Origin: Syntrophaceae bacterium UBA4810
GTDB taxonomy: Bacteria; Desulfobacterota; Syntrophia; Syntrophales; Smithellaceae
DNA: 14,896 bases
Assembly (NCBI GenBank): GCA_002402545.1
Contig: DHGA01000072.1
Coordinates: 1-14,896, forward strand
Direction: 5' to 3'
Numbering within the stretch: the stretch's first letter is position 1; each line of letters starts with the position of its first letter. The notes under the pieces are model-generated. The model had not been told where the DNA came from and searched no databases. It was given only the letters and a program-made list of their open reading frames with translations. Positions 14,868 to 14,896 of this stretch are shown piece after piece. A program made the translations under genes and the position numbers.

Positions 14868-14896
14868 TGGTGCCGGAGGTCGGAATCGAACCGACA
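14868..14896 (-). tRNA. 3' part of a tRNA, probably tRNA-Leu (5' part beyond window)
   Basis: Reading minus from the window edge: a T-arm GTCGG-TTCGATT-CCGAC (14895-14879), the acceptor 3' strand CTCCGGC, discriminator A (14871) and an encoded CCA (14870-14868). The implied 5' acceptor strand GCCGGAG together with A73 fits tRNA-Leu best, but the anticodon is outside the window. Confidence 0.85.

Overview
The window looks like part of a bacterial chromosome, probably from an anaerobic deltaproteobacterium (Desulfobacterota, perhaps Syntrophales). This rests on the double-cluster Fe-S protein with its extra cysteine motifs and on the style of the small dispersed repeats. It is a low-confidence inference; no taxonomic marker is complete here. 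The right end carries the 3' part of a tRNA, probably tRNA-Leu, on the minus strand.

Layout, left to right. At 1-1118 (minus) is the N-terminal part of a membrane-anchored or secreted M14-like metallopeptidase of the DUF2817 type, cut by the window edge and driven by a good sigma70-type promoter. At 1410-2468 (plus) is a cysteine-rich protein ending in two 4Fe-4S ferredoxin motifs. At 2854-3987 (plus) is an AAA ATPase with a C-terminal DUF4143 domain. It lies between two direct copies of a 170-bp hairpin-rich repeat that differ at only 5 positions.

From 12897 down to 4262 runs a minus-strand defence cluster: hsdM (disrupted by one extra base), hsdS, an OLD-like ATPase with a TOPRIM nuclease domain, hsdR, and a GIY-YIG nuclease fused to a RAMA domain. 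The hsdM/hsdS and ATPase/hsdR junctions are 4-nt overlaps and the hsdS-ATPase gap is 27 nt, so the ATPase is a built-in member of the type I restriction-modification operon. HsdM, HsdS and HsdR would form the modification/restriction enzyme. The OLD-like protein and the GIY-YIG-RAMA protein are plausible added effectors. As written, the hsdM frameshift would remove functional methyltransferase and silence the type I enzyme, unless it is a sequencing error or is bypassed.

Upstream of this operon, also on the minus strand, are a DUF3800 gene (13770-13084), radC (14788-14087) and the tRNA. The DUF3800 gene has structured elements on both sides. On its 5' side is a TTGACA box, a hairpin and a strong intrinsic terminator ending 19 nt before the start codon. 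On its 3' side is a compact two-stem element at 13011-13072. Several DUF3800-associated structured RNA motifs have been reported in the literature, so this pair of elements deserves attention.

Small repeats are a theme. They include the paired 170-bp repeats, a heptanucleotide array beside one copy, a palindromic repeat inserted in frame into hsdM, and a three-armed repeat between radC and the DUF3800 gene that can form two mutually exclusive hairpins. No integrase, transposase, CRISPR array or rRNA was seen.
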